The notes beneath the pieces were generated by a model that saw nothing but the letters and a program-made list of their open reading frames with translations, was not told the DNA's origin and searched no databases. A stretch of DNA of 64,000 nt from Frondihabitans sucicola (GTDB lineage: Bacteria > Actinomycetota > Actinomycetes > Actinomycetales > Microbacteriaceae). The position numbers and the translations under genes are program-made. The stretch spans positions 2,857,042 through 2,921,041 of the forward strand of contig NZ_AP027732.1 in assembly GCF_030296615.1 (NCBI RefSeq). Direction: 5' to 3'. Position 1 is the stretch's first letter. The number at the start of each line of letters is the position of its first letter. Positions 36,970-46,717 of the stretch are shown here, in pieces.

Positions 36970-38313
36970 TCAGCCGGGGTCGCGGACGACCCGCACCGAG
37001 CCCGTGCGCGGCAGGGAGACCGTGCGGATCGACGAGGTCGCGACCTGGATCGACGACGTGATGGTGCGGATCGACGAGGTCGAGAGGGTGACCTGCCCGT
37101 GGCCGTGCAGCGGGAACCCGCGCCGGGCCACGACGATCACCCCGAAGCTGCCGGCGATGACCACCGCGGCGGCGAAGGGAAGCGCACCGAGGCCGGTGAC
37201 TCCCAGGACCTGTGCCCCGATGGCCGCTCCGGCGGCGATCCCGACGTTGGACGCGCCGTTGACGAGGGCTCCGGCGATGTCGGGGCTGACTCCTCCGGTG
37301 CGGATGGCGGCGGCCATGAAGAGGGTGCCGGTGGTCCCGTTCGCGGCCATCCAGAGGCCGGCGACGACGAAGGTCGCCGCCAGCGAGCCGTGAACGAACG
37401 GCAGCGCGGCGAGGGCCAGAGCCATGACGGCCACCGCGACCAGGAGGGTCTGACGCGGCGCGCGGTCGACGAAAGACCCGGCCGCGAGCAACCCCACGAT
37501 TCCGGTTCCGCCGAGAACGAGCAGGGCGCCGCCGATCGACTGCTGCTGCAGCCCCGCCCCGACCAGGTAGGGGCCGACGTAGGTGTAGACGACGTAGTGG
37601 CCCGCGAAGAGCAGCAGGTCGGCGACACCGACGCCGATCAACCCGGATCGGGCCCAGGATCGCCCCGACCCGAGATGCGGATGCGACTCGCCCTTCACGT
37701 GCGGCAGGAACGCTACCGCCACGAGGGCGAGGATCGCTGAGGCCACGGCCACCGCACCGACCGCGAGTCGCCAGCCGAGGTGGTCTCCGACCGTGGTCGC
37801 GACGGGCACGCCGATCACGAAGCCGAGAGACGACCCCGAGTAGACGAACGCGATGGCCCGACCCGCGAGGCGCGGCGGGACGATCCGGGTTGCGTAGGCC
37901 GAAGCGACCGAGAAGAAGAGCGCGTGCGCGATCCCGCCGATGACGCGGCCGGCGCAGACGAACGCGAAGTTCGGTGCCAGGGCGACCATGAGGTTGGAGA
38001 CGGCGTACCCGGCCAGGGTGACGACGAGCACGGCGCGCCGCGGGAAGTGGGAGGTCGCCCAGGTCAGCGGCAGGGCCAGGATCGCGACGGCGAGGGCGTA
38101 CACGGTGACGACGAGCCCCATGGTCGAGACGTCGACGCCGAGGCTCGCGCTCATCGGCGAGAGGAGGCCGACCGGCATCAGTTCGGTGGTGATCGCGAAG
38201 AACGTCGCGAGCCCCAGCACCGCGATCCCGACGACGGAGGCGGCTGTCAGGGTCTGAGGCGGGGGCGTGGCAGGGGTGAGCGTCGGGACGCTACGGGTGC
38301 TGGTGGCGGTCAC
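36970..38313 (-). CDS. MFS exporter, DHA1 (AraJ-like)
   Basis: 447 residues with twelve hydrophobic segments. TTELMPVGLLSPMSASLGVD in helix 1 and LPLTWATSHFPRRAVLV in the 2-3 loop are typical of the AraJ/YdhP branch of sugar- or drug-efflux carriers. GAGGAG supports the GTG start. The last 40 residues are unusual: three related units (SSIRTIT, SSIQVAT, SSIRTVS) encoded by a 19-base direct repeat (37022-37040 and 37064-37082). Substrate unknown. Confidence 0.87.
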   Translation of the reverse strand: MTATSTRSVPTLTPATPPPQTLTAASVVGIAVLGLATFFAITTELMPVGLLSPMSASLGVDVSTMGLVVTVYALAVAILALPLTWATSHFPRRAVLVVTLAGYAVSNLMVALAPNFAFVCAGRVIGGIAHALFFSVASAYATRIVPPRLAGRAIAFVYSGSSLGFVIGVPVATTVGDHLGWRLAVGAVAVASAILALVAVAFLPHVKGESHPHLGSGRSWARSGLIGVGVADLLLFAGHYVVYTYVGPYLVGAGLQQQSIGGALLVLGGTGIVGLLAAGSFVDRAPRQTLLVAVAVMALALAALPFVHGSLAATFVVAGLWMAANGTTGTLFMAAAIRTGGVSPDIAGALVNGASNVGIAAGAAIGAQVLGVTGLGALPFAAAVVIAGSFGVIVVARRGFPLHGHGQVTLSTSSIRTITSSIQVATSSIRTVSLPRTGSVRVVRDPG

Positions 38314-38586
38314 GGGACTCCTCGTGACCGCGACGACACCTCCGGCGCGGACGCCGTGGCACCCGAACGATCGAGCCTCGGCTCGTGTTCGGGGTGAGAC
38401 TCGTCGCGGTCTGCTGCTTGATCGAGAGCTGCCGGTAGGTGAACCGGTGCCGCTCGAAGGGATGCTGTGCGGATGGGTGTTGTTCGAATGGTGCTTGCCA
38501 CTCCACGACGAGTGAGTCCTTCAAGTCTGAGGGAGCGGGCGCACGCCCGCAAGTCCCCTAGCTGGGGAGTCTCTTGTGATCCCCGA

Positions 38587-39002
38587 TCACTCGGCGTCGC
38601 GGCGCGACTGGTTGTCGCGCGGACCACCGCGCAGGAGCCTGCGAACGCGGGGAACCGCAAGCCCGAGGATGTCGCCGATGTCGCGCCGCGTGACGCCGGC
38701 CTCGTCGAGCGACAGAGCGGCGTTGCCGAGCGCCTCCCACTCGGAGTCGAGGGCGTCGTCCGACGTCTTGCGGAACGATTCGGCGCGTTCGAGCTCGAGC
38801 GCGACGTCGCCGGGATAGATGACGGTGATGGCGATGTCGAGGCTGTCGGGGTCGGCGTCTTCGAAGTCGGCGATGAAGGCGCGGGCGACGGATTCCGCCT
38901 CGCCGAGCCAGCGGGCTTCGGCCACTCCGCCGATGGGGGCGACTTCGAGGAGCCAGGCGGCTCCGTCGCGGCTGACGGTGACGTCGTACGAGAGGAAGGC
39001 AT
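38587..39002 (-). CDS. HicB-like protein with C-terminal helix-turn-helix
   Basis: About 138 residues. The first half (DVTVSRDGAAWLLEVAPIGG, RWLGEAESVARAFIADF) has the partial RNase H-like fold of HicB antitoxins; the end (LDEAGVTRRDIGDILGLAVPRVRRLL) is a helix-turn-helix. No HicA toxin gene is adjacent, so this may be a solitary regulator. The open frame lacks a good start; the ATG at 39002 lies six bases behind CACACT but is in another frame by -1, which again fits a lost base just after it. Start is therefore uncertain. Confidence 0.6.
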
Positions 39003-39074
39003 ACGTCGAGTGTGACAGGTGCGGCTGTACCCCGAACCCCGCCTTGCCCAGACGCGGGCGCGTAGACGGGGAGG

Positions 39075-40250
39075 ATGAAAGCACTCACCTACCAGTCCGT
39101 CGAGAACGTCAGCGTCGAAGAGGTCGCCGATCCGACGATCGTCGAGCCGACCGACGCGATCATCCGGGTCACCTCGGCCGCCATCTGCGGCAGCGACCTG
39201 CACCTGTACGACGTCTTCGGGCCGTACCTCGACAAGGGCGACGTCCTGGGCCACGAGACCATGGGCGTCGTCACCGCCGTCGGTTCCGCCGTGACGAGGG
39301 TCGCGGTCGGCGATCGGGTCGTCGTGCCCTTCGTCATCGCGTGCGGCGAGTGCTTCATGTGCGATCGGGGGCTGTTCTCACAGTGCGAGACGACGCAGGT
39401 GACCGAGTACGGCTCGGGAGCCACCCTCTACGGCTACACGAAGCTCTACGGCCAGGTTCCCGGCGGCCAAGCCGAGCAGCTCGCCATCAAGCGCGCTGAC
39501 TTCAACCTCATCACGGTCGGAAAAGACCTCCCGGACGATCGCTATCTCTTCCTCAGCGACATCCTCCCGACCGCCTGGCAGGGCGTCGAGTACGCCGAGG
39601 TGCCCGACGGGGGAACCGTCGTCGTGCTGGGACTCGGGCCGGTCGGGCAGTTCGCGAGCAGGATCGGCGTGCACCGCGGGTACCGCGTCATCGCGGTCGA
39701 TCCGGTGGTCGAGCGACGCGCCCTCGCCGAGAAGCACGGCGTCGAGACGCTGGATCTGACCGATGACGTGGCCGAGACGATCTCGAAGCTCACGGGCGGT
39801 CGGGGCCCGGACTCCGTCGTCGACGCCGTCGGCATGGAGGCGCACGATCACGGAGCCGTGGGCCTGTTCCAGAAGGCCGCGGCCGCGCTGCCGGACAGGA
39901 TCGCCCAACCCCTGATGCAAAAGGCCGGCGTCGACAGCCTGGGTGCCATGCACCTCGCGTTCGACATCGTCCGCCGGGGCGGCACCGTGTCGCTCAGCGG
40001 CGTCTACGGCGGAACGGCCGACCCGACGCCGTTCCTGAGCCTGTTCGACAAACAGATCACTCTCCGCATGGGGCAGTGCAACGTGCACCGGTGGACCAGC
40101 ACCCTGCTGCCGCTCGTGGAGGATCCTGCCGACCCCCTGGGGACCGAGGATCTGGTGACGCACCACGTGCCGCTGGACCGTGCGCCCGAGATGTACGAGA
40201 TCTTCAAGAAGAAGGAGGACGGCTGCATCAAGGTCGTCCTGAAACCGTGA
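39075..40250 (+). CDS. Zinc-dependent alcohol dehydrogenase (MDR family)
   Basis: 391 residues of the threonine dehydrogenase/formaldehyde dehydrogenase-like MDR branch. Catalytic zinc ligands are in ICGSDLHLYD (Cys) and GHETMGVV (His-Glu); a reduced structural-zinc loop follows (ACGECFMCDRGLFSQC); the nucleotide-binding motif is VVVLGLGPVGQFA. It oxidises an alcohol with NAD(P). It shares a GTGA overlap with the following glycosyltransferase, so it may act on the same metabolite route, though it could also just be a coupled neighbour. GGAGG abuts the ATG. Confidence 0.88.
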   Translation: MKALTYQSVENVSVEEVADPTIVEPTDAIIRVTSAAICGSDLHLYDVFGPYLDKGDVLGHETMGVVTAVGSAVTRVAVGDRVVVPFVIACGECFMCDRGLFSQCETTQVTEYGSGATLYGYTKLYGQVPGGQAEQLAIKRADFNLITVGKDLPDDRYLFLSDILPTAWQGVEYAEVPDGGTVVVLGLGPVGQFASRIGVHRGYRVIAVDPVVERRALAEKHGVETLDLTDDVAETISKLTGGRGPDSVVDAVGMEAHDHGAVGLFQKAAAALPDRIAQPLMQKAGVDSLGAMHLAFDIVRRGGTVSLSGVYGGTADPTPFLSLFDKQITLRMGQCNVHRWTSTLLPLVEDPADPLGTEDLVTHHVPLDRAPEMYEIFKKKEDGCIKVVLKP

Positions 40251-41484
40251 GCGCGACGCCCTCGGGGCGGCGGCAACGCTGGCTCGTCGGTGTGACGGAG
40301 TACGCCGGTCTGACGGCCTATACGGGCGGGATCGGAAGGCACTACGCCTCCCTGCTTCCCGCTGTCGTACGTCAGAGCATCGACGTCGGCCTGGTCGTCT
40401 TCGCCGAAGACGATCTGGCGCCCGGACGGGTCGTCGAGGGGGTCCGACTCCTAGCCCGACATCGACGCGCGAAAGGTCCCGAGTGGCTTCAACCCGTTCT
40501 TCGAGCCCTTCGGTTCCGCCGTGACGTGGCGCGTTTCCGGCCCGACCGCGTCTTCCTGCCCGAGTGGGCGGGACTCGGTGCCCTCCTTCCGGCCGACGTC
40601 GATCTGGTGACGAACTTGGCCACGTCGATGCGCCTGTCCAACGAGGTCTCGGGCGTCGCGCGGCGCTCACTCCCCGCGACCGTCGTCGGATCGCTGCGGT
40701 CCAATCCTGGTGTGAGGATCGCCAGATCCGACGCTCACGCGGTGTGATCCCCATTTCTGAAGCCATGCTCGAGCGAAACCGCAGGCTCCTGGGCGACCTG
40801 CCGCCGGCTGCCGTCGTTCGAAACTGCATCGACGTGGCGGCCGTCCGCCGGGGAATCACGGCGAGCGACCTCCCCGCCCACTGGCCCGAGGGGTTCGCTC
40901 CGATCGTGCTGTTCCTCGGCCGTCTGGAACGGAAGAAGGGCGTCGAAGTCGCGTTCCGTGCTTTCGCAACCCTCGCCGACTCGCAGCCCACCGCCCGTCT
41001 GGTTCTCGCCGGCGCAACCGGGGACAGCCGCTTCGAGCCGACGCGCCAACAGCTGTTGACTCTCCTTCCCGAGTCCGCTCGGTCGCGCGTGGTCTTCCTG
41101 GGCCATGTCGAGGGGCCGTCCCTGTATCGCGGAATCGCTGCCGCGTCCGTGGTCGTCTGTCCCTCCCTGTGGGAGGGCTTCGGGCAGGTCGCCCTCGAGG
41201 CCAAGGCCCTCGGGTCGCCGGTGGTCGTCACGAGTGGCAGCGGCTTCGACGACTTCTGTGTCGACGGGGACGACTGTCTGATGGTGCCGCCCGGTGATCC
41301 GGTGAGGCTCGCGACGGCGATCGAACGTCTCCTCGGCGACCGCGGTCTCGTCACGGCCTTGACGACGCGGGCGACCGTCGGAGTCCTGGACTTCACCGCC
41401 GACGCGGTTGCTCCCGACCTCGTCGCCGCGGTCGAAGACCTCACCGTCGCGGGCACACGGATGCGGTCGATGTCAGGGCGCTGA
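40247..41484 (+). CDS. GT4-type glycosyltransferase, one -1 frameshift
   Basis: With one C restored at 40672-40675 (RRSLP joins RDRRRIAAVQSWCED) the product has 412 residues. N-terminal GIGRHYASLLPAV is an acceptor-side glycine motif, GVIPISEAML the domain linker, VLFLGRLERKKGVEVAFRAF the nucleotide-sugar domain, and CPSLWEGFGQVALEAKALG the GT4 ExxxxxxxE signature. GTG start overlaps the dehydrogenase stop. Its last 12 bases overlap the convergent GT2 gene. Retaining enzyme of the GT-B fold; sugar unknown. Confidence 0.82.
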
Positions 41485-42328
41485 TCCGGCCCGTCGCCAC
41501 CCGTTTTCCACTCTCTCGACGAGCCCGTCGCGCTCGAACGCCTCGAGCCAGCCGGTCATCGGCCACTGGCCCCAGAGCGACGCGAAGCGGGCGCCGTTGC
41601 GAAGGATGTCGTCGAGATGCTGGACCGGTGGCGTCGTCGTCGGGTGGTACTGGTGATAGGCATCGGCGCCGCCCACCCAGACCAACGGAACGTGTCGTTG
41701 CCGAAGGCGCCGTCCGAAGTCGGTGTCCTCGCCGCCGTATCCCTCGAAGCTGCCGTCGAATCCCCCTGCAGTGCGCCAGCCGCGTGCCGTCACGGCGAAC
41801 GAGAGGGACCAGAACAGGTCGTACTCCGACTCCGAGGCCCGTCGCTCGGTTCCTGGGTCCGGTGCGGGACGCGCGAGATGCGGAGCCGTCGCGGCAGCGA
41901 GCCGAGCCGGGGCGAGATCGCCGAATCCTTCGGGAAGATAGGTGACAGGGCCGCTCAGGACGGCGTCGGGGTGGCGCATCGCCGCCTCCCGGTAGCCCCG
42001 GATCAGGTTCGGCCCGGGCACGCAGTCCGCGTCGAGGAAGACGACGAGTTCGGCACCGTCGCGAAGGGCTCGCTCGGCGGCGGCATTGCGCCCCGCGGCC
42101 AGCCGTAACCCGTGTTCTCCCGGGGGACCCGCAGGATCAGGTCCGCGCCGAGATCCGGGGCGGCGTCACCTCCCAGCCACGTGACGATGGTCCTGACGCC
42201 GCTCGCGTGCGTTGCGCGCACTTGTTCGCGGAGGTGATCGACCCGCGCTGTGGAGCAGAGTGACACGACCACCGTTTTCTCGAGCGGGATCGCCGGAGTT
42301 GGGAGCGCCCTCGGGAGGAAGCGGTCAT
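41473..42328 (-). CDS. GT2-type glycosyltransferase, two probable -1 frameshifts
   Basis: About 285 residues if single bases are restored near 42308-42310 and at 42109-42111: KTVVVSLCSTARVDHLREQV, then LILRVPRENTG joined to LRLAAGRNAAAERAL, the DxD-type FLDADCVPGPN, and FEGYGGEDTDFGRRLRQRH. Inverting GT-A enzyme resembling galactosyltransferase-type GT2 proteins. The ATG at 42328 overlaps the stop of the MurG-like gene (ATGA); an internal GTG is an alternative start. A close relative lies at 46714. Confidence 0.72.
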
Positions 42329-43328
42329 CGAGGCCACCGTCGTGCCACGGTGAGGATCGCGTCCGCGGCTCGGCCGGCCGCGCCGTCGGTCCGCCAGCGA
42401 TACCAGTCGGGAGTCGAGCTCTCCGCGCGGTCCAGCAGGGGCCCCCAGCTCTCGGCGGCGGGCCACGTCGGCTGGACGAGGGCGAGCCCAGCGGCGGTAA
42501 GCGCTTCTCCCGTGACGACCTGCTCGCGGAACGGTCTCGGCTGAGGGATGACGACGGCTCGAGCCCCGGCGACGGCGAGGTCCGCGACGGAGTTCTGCCC
42601 CGCCCAGGCGATGACCACTTTCGCACTGCCGATAGCAGGCCACGGATCGCCGAGCCACTCCCCGTCGTCCACCAGGATCCGCCATCGACGATCGGGAGTG
42701 GCGTCCTGAGCCGCGCGGACATCGCTCCGCGTCACCTCGGACCCGCCGCGGCCACCGAGCAGGAGAACGTCCGCGCCGCCGGCCCCCGTTGAACTGCGCG
42801 TCCCTCGTGGCGGCTGATGCCCCCGGTGTGCACGACCGGCAGTCCGCGCAAGTAGGGCGCCTCGACGAGATCGGCGGGCCAGGGAGCCAGGATCAGCGTT
42901 GCGGCACGGTACGCGAGGCGATGCGGAGCGTCGTCGCGATCGCCGGGCTGGGCCATGACGACCACCGGGATCCCGAGGAGCCGGACCGTGAGGACGACCT
43001 CGACCGAGACGTCCACCACGAAGGCGTCGACCGGATGCTCGGCGACGACGGCGACGAGACGTGCAATCCGCGAACGATGTCCCGCGTGCTGCAGCGGTGC
43101 CCAGTGCAGAGCACCGCCCGCGGCGGGATCGGAGTCGACGGGATCGCGTCCGTCGAGGACGTCGGAGTCGAGGTCGAGGTGGACCCAGCGAACCCGTCGG
43201 GGTAGCCCTGAGGGCTCTTCGAGGCTGCTGAAGCAGATCACGTCCGCATCGAGACGAGGAAGGATCGACAGCATCCTGCCCAGGTGCCCGCCACCCTGGT
43301 GGTGAACGTACCAGCCGATGGTCGTCAT
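42325..43328 (-). CDS. MurG/GT28-like glycosyltransferase, one -1 frameshift
   Basis: 334 residues after restoring one base in the C5 run at 42783-42787 (SRHEGRAVQRG joins AGGADVLLLGGRGGSE). The opening TIGWYVHHQGGGHLGRMLSI is the glycine-rich GHxxR acceptor loop of GT28, and VIAWAGQNSVADLAVAGARA with PQPRPFREQ is the nucleotide-sugar site. Likely transfers a UDP-sugar to a lipid or glycan acceptor. Overlaps both neighbours by four bases (ATGA). Confidence 0.8.
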
Positions 43329-44454
43329 GGGAGCGACGGGCTGAGTGCTGGAGACCGCTCCCGGATGAGTGACTCGACGAGGCCTTCCAGTTGTTCACCG
43401 CGCGCCTCGAGAGAGAACGACGCGAGAGCCGCGCCGCGAATCGACGAGCGGAACGCCGGGTCCGACTGCTGCCTCTCCGCGAGCCGAGTAGCCGTGTCGG
43501 CCAGCGGGCCGACCTGTCCCGCGGCAACGGTCTCGAGACCGAGCGTCGTCGCTGCGAGCTCGACGACTCCCCTCGGGCGAACGCGGCGACCGGGGTACCG
43601 CAGGTCAGGGCCTCGGGCGTGATCAGGCCGAATGGCTCGTCCCAGAGCGGCGTGACGAGGGCGCAGGCGCTCCGTCCGACCAGAGCCGCCAGTTCCGGGA
43701 CAGGAAGTTGACCGGCGTAGAGCACGCCGTCGCCGAGACGCGGCCGGATCTCGCGGTCGAAGTACTGAACGTCGCCGAGCCGCCCGGCGATCGTGATCGG
43801 GCGCCCGGCGGCGCGCGCCGCATCGATGGCGAGGTGGGCTCCCTTCTCAGGAACGAGACGGCCGAACCAGACGAACCCGTCGCCTCCCGGGCCCTCGGGC
43901 CAACGCTCGCTGTCGATGGCGTTCGGCAGCACCGACGACTCGATCCCGGCCTTCCGCCACACGGCCTGCGTGTGTCGGCTCACCGAGAGGAAGCTGCTCG
44001 AGCCGGGGCGCGGGGAATCGTTCGCCTCGACGAGGTCTTGGACGACGGGGGTGTGGAGCGTGGAGATCATCGGAACGCCGAGATCGGATGCCCGGGTCAG
44101 CGGGAGGCCGTGCAGGCAGTGGTTGAGGATCACGTCGACGCCGCCGGCCCCGGCCGCCACCCGGTCGAGGGCGGCGCCAAGGGCCGGCAGGGCGACGTCC
44201 AGATAGCCGGCCGGATACGTGTCGTCGGCGGCAGACGGATCGTCACCCCACTCGACCGGGGGCAGGACGAACGCGGGCTCGCGGTCGTCGCCGCTCTCCA
44301 AGAAATCGGAGCCGGCCGTAGCGATGAGGGTCACCCGGTGGCCTCGCCTTCTCAGGAGGCGGATCTCGTGCCAGACCGCCGATTCGAGACCTCCGGCGAA
44401 CGGCTGCCGGATCGGGAATCGCAGAGGCGCGATCACGACGATTGAGAGACTCAT
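43325..44454 (-). CDS. GT4-type glycosyltransferase, one -1 frameshift
   Basis: 376 residues when one base is restored at 43569-43572 (GTPVAAFARG joins GVVELAATTLGLETV). FAGGLESAVWHEIRLLRRRG is the acceptor-side loop, FVWFGRLVPEKGAHLAIDAA the donor domain and ALVTPLWDEPFGLITPEALT the GT4 signature. Start MSLSIVVIAP lies in an ATGA overlap with the preceding gene. Second gene of a four-gene minus-strand unit. Confidence 0.83.
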
Positions 44455-45542
44455 CGGACAGCCGCTGTCGAGAGAAGCTCGTGGTACAGGTCGAGATGCG
44501 CCTGCGTGGTCGTGCGGTCGTCGATCGCCCGCCTGGCGAGTCGCATCGTCGACAGCCGCTGTCGGGCGTCACTACCCGCCCGACTCCCGGCCTGCAGGAG
44601 ACGGCGAAGGCACGCTTCGAGGCTGACACCTGCTCCGCTCGCCGAGAGTGTGAAGCTTGCGACCGTGGGATCGTCGTGCTGCTCGGAGAAGTACCCCACG
44701 TCGGGTGCTGCCACCGGGACACCCAGGTCCCAGCAGAGTTCGAGCCAGCCCGAGTGCGTGCCGGATCGATAGGGCAGGACGCAGACGTCCACGTGCGCGA
44801 GGGCGTTGGACAGCGAGCGGTCGTCCAGTCGGTCGTGTTCGAGCAGGACGACGGAGTCCGAGGCGGCGATCGCGGCGCGAACCCGATCGCGAGCGGCTTC
44901 ATCCCGCACGTCCCGGTGCAGCCGGACCTCGCCCGACGCCGGGAGTCCGCCTGCCCGGAGCCCGTCCACGGCAGCGATCAGTGCGGCCACGGTGGACGGC
45001 CCGTCGACATTCGGGCGGAGATCCTTGAGGTGGGTTCCGATGACCACTTCGTCGCGCACCAGTCCCCGCGGAACGGTCGCCCCTTCGGGAAAGAGCCTCG
45101 GGTGCGGCATCACGCGGGCTCGCCGACCCCAGCGGTTCTCGATCTCGGCTGCGGCGCCGGGCGTGAGGGTGAGGACGGCATCGACGCCGGGGACGAGAGC
45201 GTCGAGCTGCCGGACGTAGGGCTCCTGATCCGTGAGCTGAGGGTGCACCAGGTCGTGCACCGTCTGGACCACGGGCCAGCCGACCGCGTGAGCGTCGTGA
45301 AGCGCTGAGAGGAGCTGGGCAGGGCTGAAGGACTCGGTGCCGAAGTGGAGGTGCAGAAGGTCCGCGTCGGCGGAGTGTGCCGAGATCCATCCCGGCGACA
45401 GGACCACGGGAGGCCACCACTGCCCGTCGGGAGCGCCCTCGGGCGAGGGATCGGGCAGGACGGTCAGATCAGGATGCGTCAGCGTGCGCGCAACATACGG
45501 GTGACCGGCTGGTACCGAGACGACGCAGAGTCGCTGCGTCAT
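44451..45542 (-). CDS. GT-B glycosyltransferase, first gene of minus-strand unit
   Basis: 363 residues, uninterrupted. LHLHFGTESFSPAQLLSAL and VVQTVHDLVHPQLTDQEP belong to the N-terminal domain, VMPHPRLFPEGA to the linker, and CVLPYRSGTHSGWLELCWDL to the donor-binding part. The GT4 ExxxxxxxE is modified (HSGWLELCWDLGVPVAAPD). AAGAAGG precedes the ATG. Similar in plan to the divergent gene at 45680, suggesting duplication across the shared promoter region. Confidence 0.8.
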   Translation of the reverse strand: MTQRLCVVSVPAGHPYVARTLTHPDLTVLPDPSPEGAPDGQWWPPVVLSPGWISAHSADADLLHLHFGTESFSPAQLLSALHDAHAVGWPVVQTVHDLVHPQLTDQEPYVRQLDALVPGVDAVLTLTPGAAAEIENRWGRRARVMPHPRLFPEGATVPRGLVRDEVVIGTHLKDLRPNVDGPSTVAALIAAVDGLRAGGLPASGEVRLHRDVRDEAARDRVRAAIAASDSVVLLEHDRLDDRSLSNALAHVDVCVLPYRSGTHSGWLELCWDLGVPVAAPDVGYFSEQHDDPTVASFTLSASGAGVSLEACLRRLLQAGSRAGSDARQRLSTMRLARRAIDDRTTTQAHLDLYHELLSTAAVR

Positions 45543-45679
45543 ACGACCTTCTTTCGGGGGTGTTCGATGGCACTCCGGGAGGACAGGCCGAACTGGACGC
45601 TAGGCGCACCGCGCAGGATCGGGCCCATCTGGCTCGACCCGGTTGACCGACCCGGTTCCATGTGCAAGCGTCGCAACGG

Positions 45680-46717
45680 ATGGCCACTTCCGCTCCCCCT
45701 ACGCACCTCATCGTCGGTGACCGCAGACACGGTGTGACGGAGTACGCGACCGATCTCGCGGACGCCGTCGACCGTGCATCGCGAGGCACCGAGATCCTGC
45801 ACGTCGATTCGGCCCAGGAGGCCCTTCGCGCTCTCGGCGCCGGCCGCCGACGCCTGCACATCCACGTCACGGACGCCCTCTTCGGCGCCGGTCTCGACGA
45901 GGCTGCGAGAGCCGTGGGTCGCCTGACGCGGGAGCACGACGTTGCGCTGACGCTGCACGACCTGCCGCAGGAGTCGGATGGCCCCGTGAACGTGGTCCGC
46001 CGGACGAAGGCGTACGCGGCCTTCGCGGAAGACGCCGTCGGGATCAGTGTCAGCAGCCACCACGAGGCCGCTCTGTTCCTGCAGCATCGGATCGGATCGA
46101 CGAGTCCGAAGGTCATCCCGCTCGGTGCGCGCAGCGTCCATGCCTCCCCGGGCATCTCTTCGGCGGCTGGATCGACGGGGGTCGAGATCCTGATGGCCGG
46201 ATACGTCTATCCGGGTAAGGGCCACGACGAGGTGCTCGCCGCCGCGGCGGTCCTGGCCGGTCGCGACCTCGGACCGATTCGGCTCACGGTCCTCGGCGGG
46301 GCGGCACCCGGCCATGAGGCCGAAGCCCGTCGCTTGGCAGCCCGGGCAGGCGACACGGGCGTGCACTTCACCGTGACCGGTTACCTCGACCGCCCGAGCT
46401 ACGAGAGCGCTCTTGCAGCGCCCGGTGTCCCGGTCGTGGCCCACCTCCACTACTCCGCGTCGAGGTCGCTGCTCGACTGGGCGGAGGCCGGCCGGAAGGC
46501 GCTCGTCGTCGGAATGCGCTACACGGAGGAGATGGCGGCGCTGCGGCCCGGCACGCTGGTGCTGACCGAGAGCGACCCGCTGAGCCTCGCCGACTCCATC
46601 GAACGCCTGGCGGGTGATCGCCGGGCGACGCGGCTCGGCCCTGGCGTCCTCCTCGCACCGTCGCTCGACGACGTCGCCGCGGTGCATCTGTCGTGGTGGG
46701 CGAACCTGCCGTGGTGA
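45680..46717 (+). CDS. GT-B glycosyltransferase, first gene of plus-strand unit
   Basis: 345 residues. LIVGDRRHGVTEYATDLADA opens the acceptor domain, LHIHVTDALFG and ALTLHDLPQESDG parallel the partner at 44451, VISVSS-type linker region GISVSSHHEAALFLQ follows, and ILMAGYVYPGKGHDEVLAAA is the donor domain. The end (HLHYSASRSLLDWAEAGRKA) replaces the usual GT4 glutamates. Start uncertain: ATG 45680 or an in-frame GTG at 45662; neither has a strong ribosome binding site. Confidence 0.78.
   Translation: MATSAPPTHLIVGDRRHGVTEYATDLADAVDRASRGTEILHVDSAQEALRALGAGRRRLHIHVTDALFGAGLDEAARAVGRLTREHDVALTLHDLPQESDGPVNVVRRTKAYAAFAEDAVGISVSSHHEAALFLQHRIGSTSPKVIPLGARSVHASPGISSAAGSTGVEILMAGYVYPGKGHDEVLAAAAVLAGRDLGPIRLTVLGGAAPGHEAEARRLAARAGDTGVHFTVTGYLDRPSYESALAAPGVPVVAHLHYSASRSLLDWAEAGRKALVVGMRYTEEMAALRPGTLVLTESDPLSLADSIERLAGDRRATRLGPGVLLAPSLDDVAAVHLSWWANLPW

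Noticed and set aside
38535-38550. GCGGGCG/CGCCCGC palindrome as terminator
   Set aside because: Only a two-base loop and no T-tract; too weak to call in such GC-rich DNA.
39063-39084. Extended start of the HicB-like gene at GTG 39084
   Set aside because: It would overlap the dehydrogenase start, and the added residues do not resemble the family.
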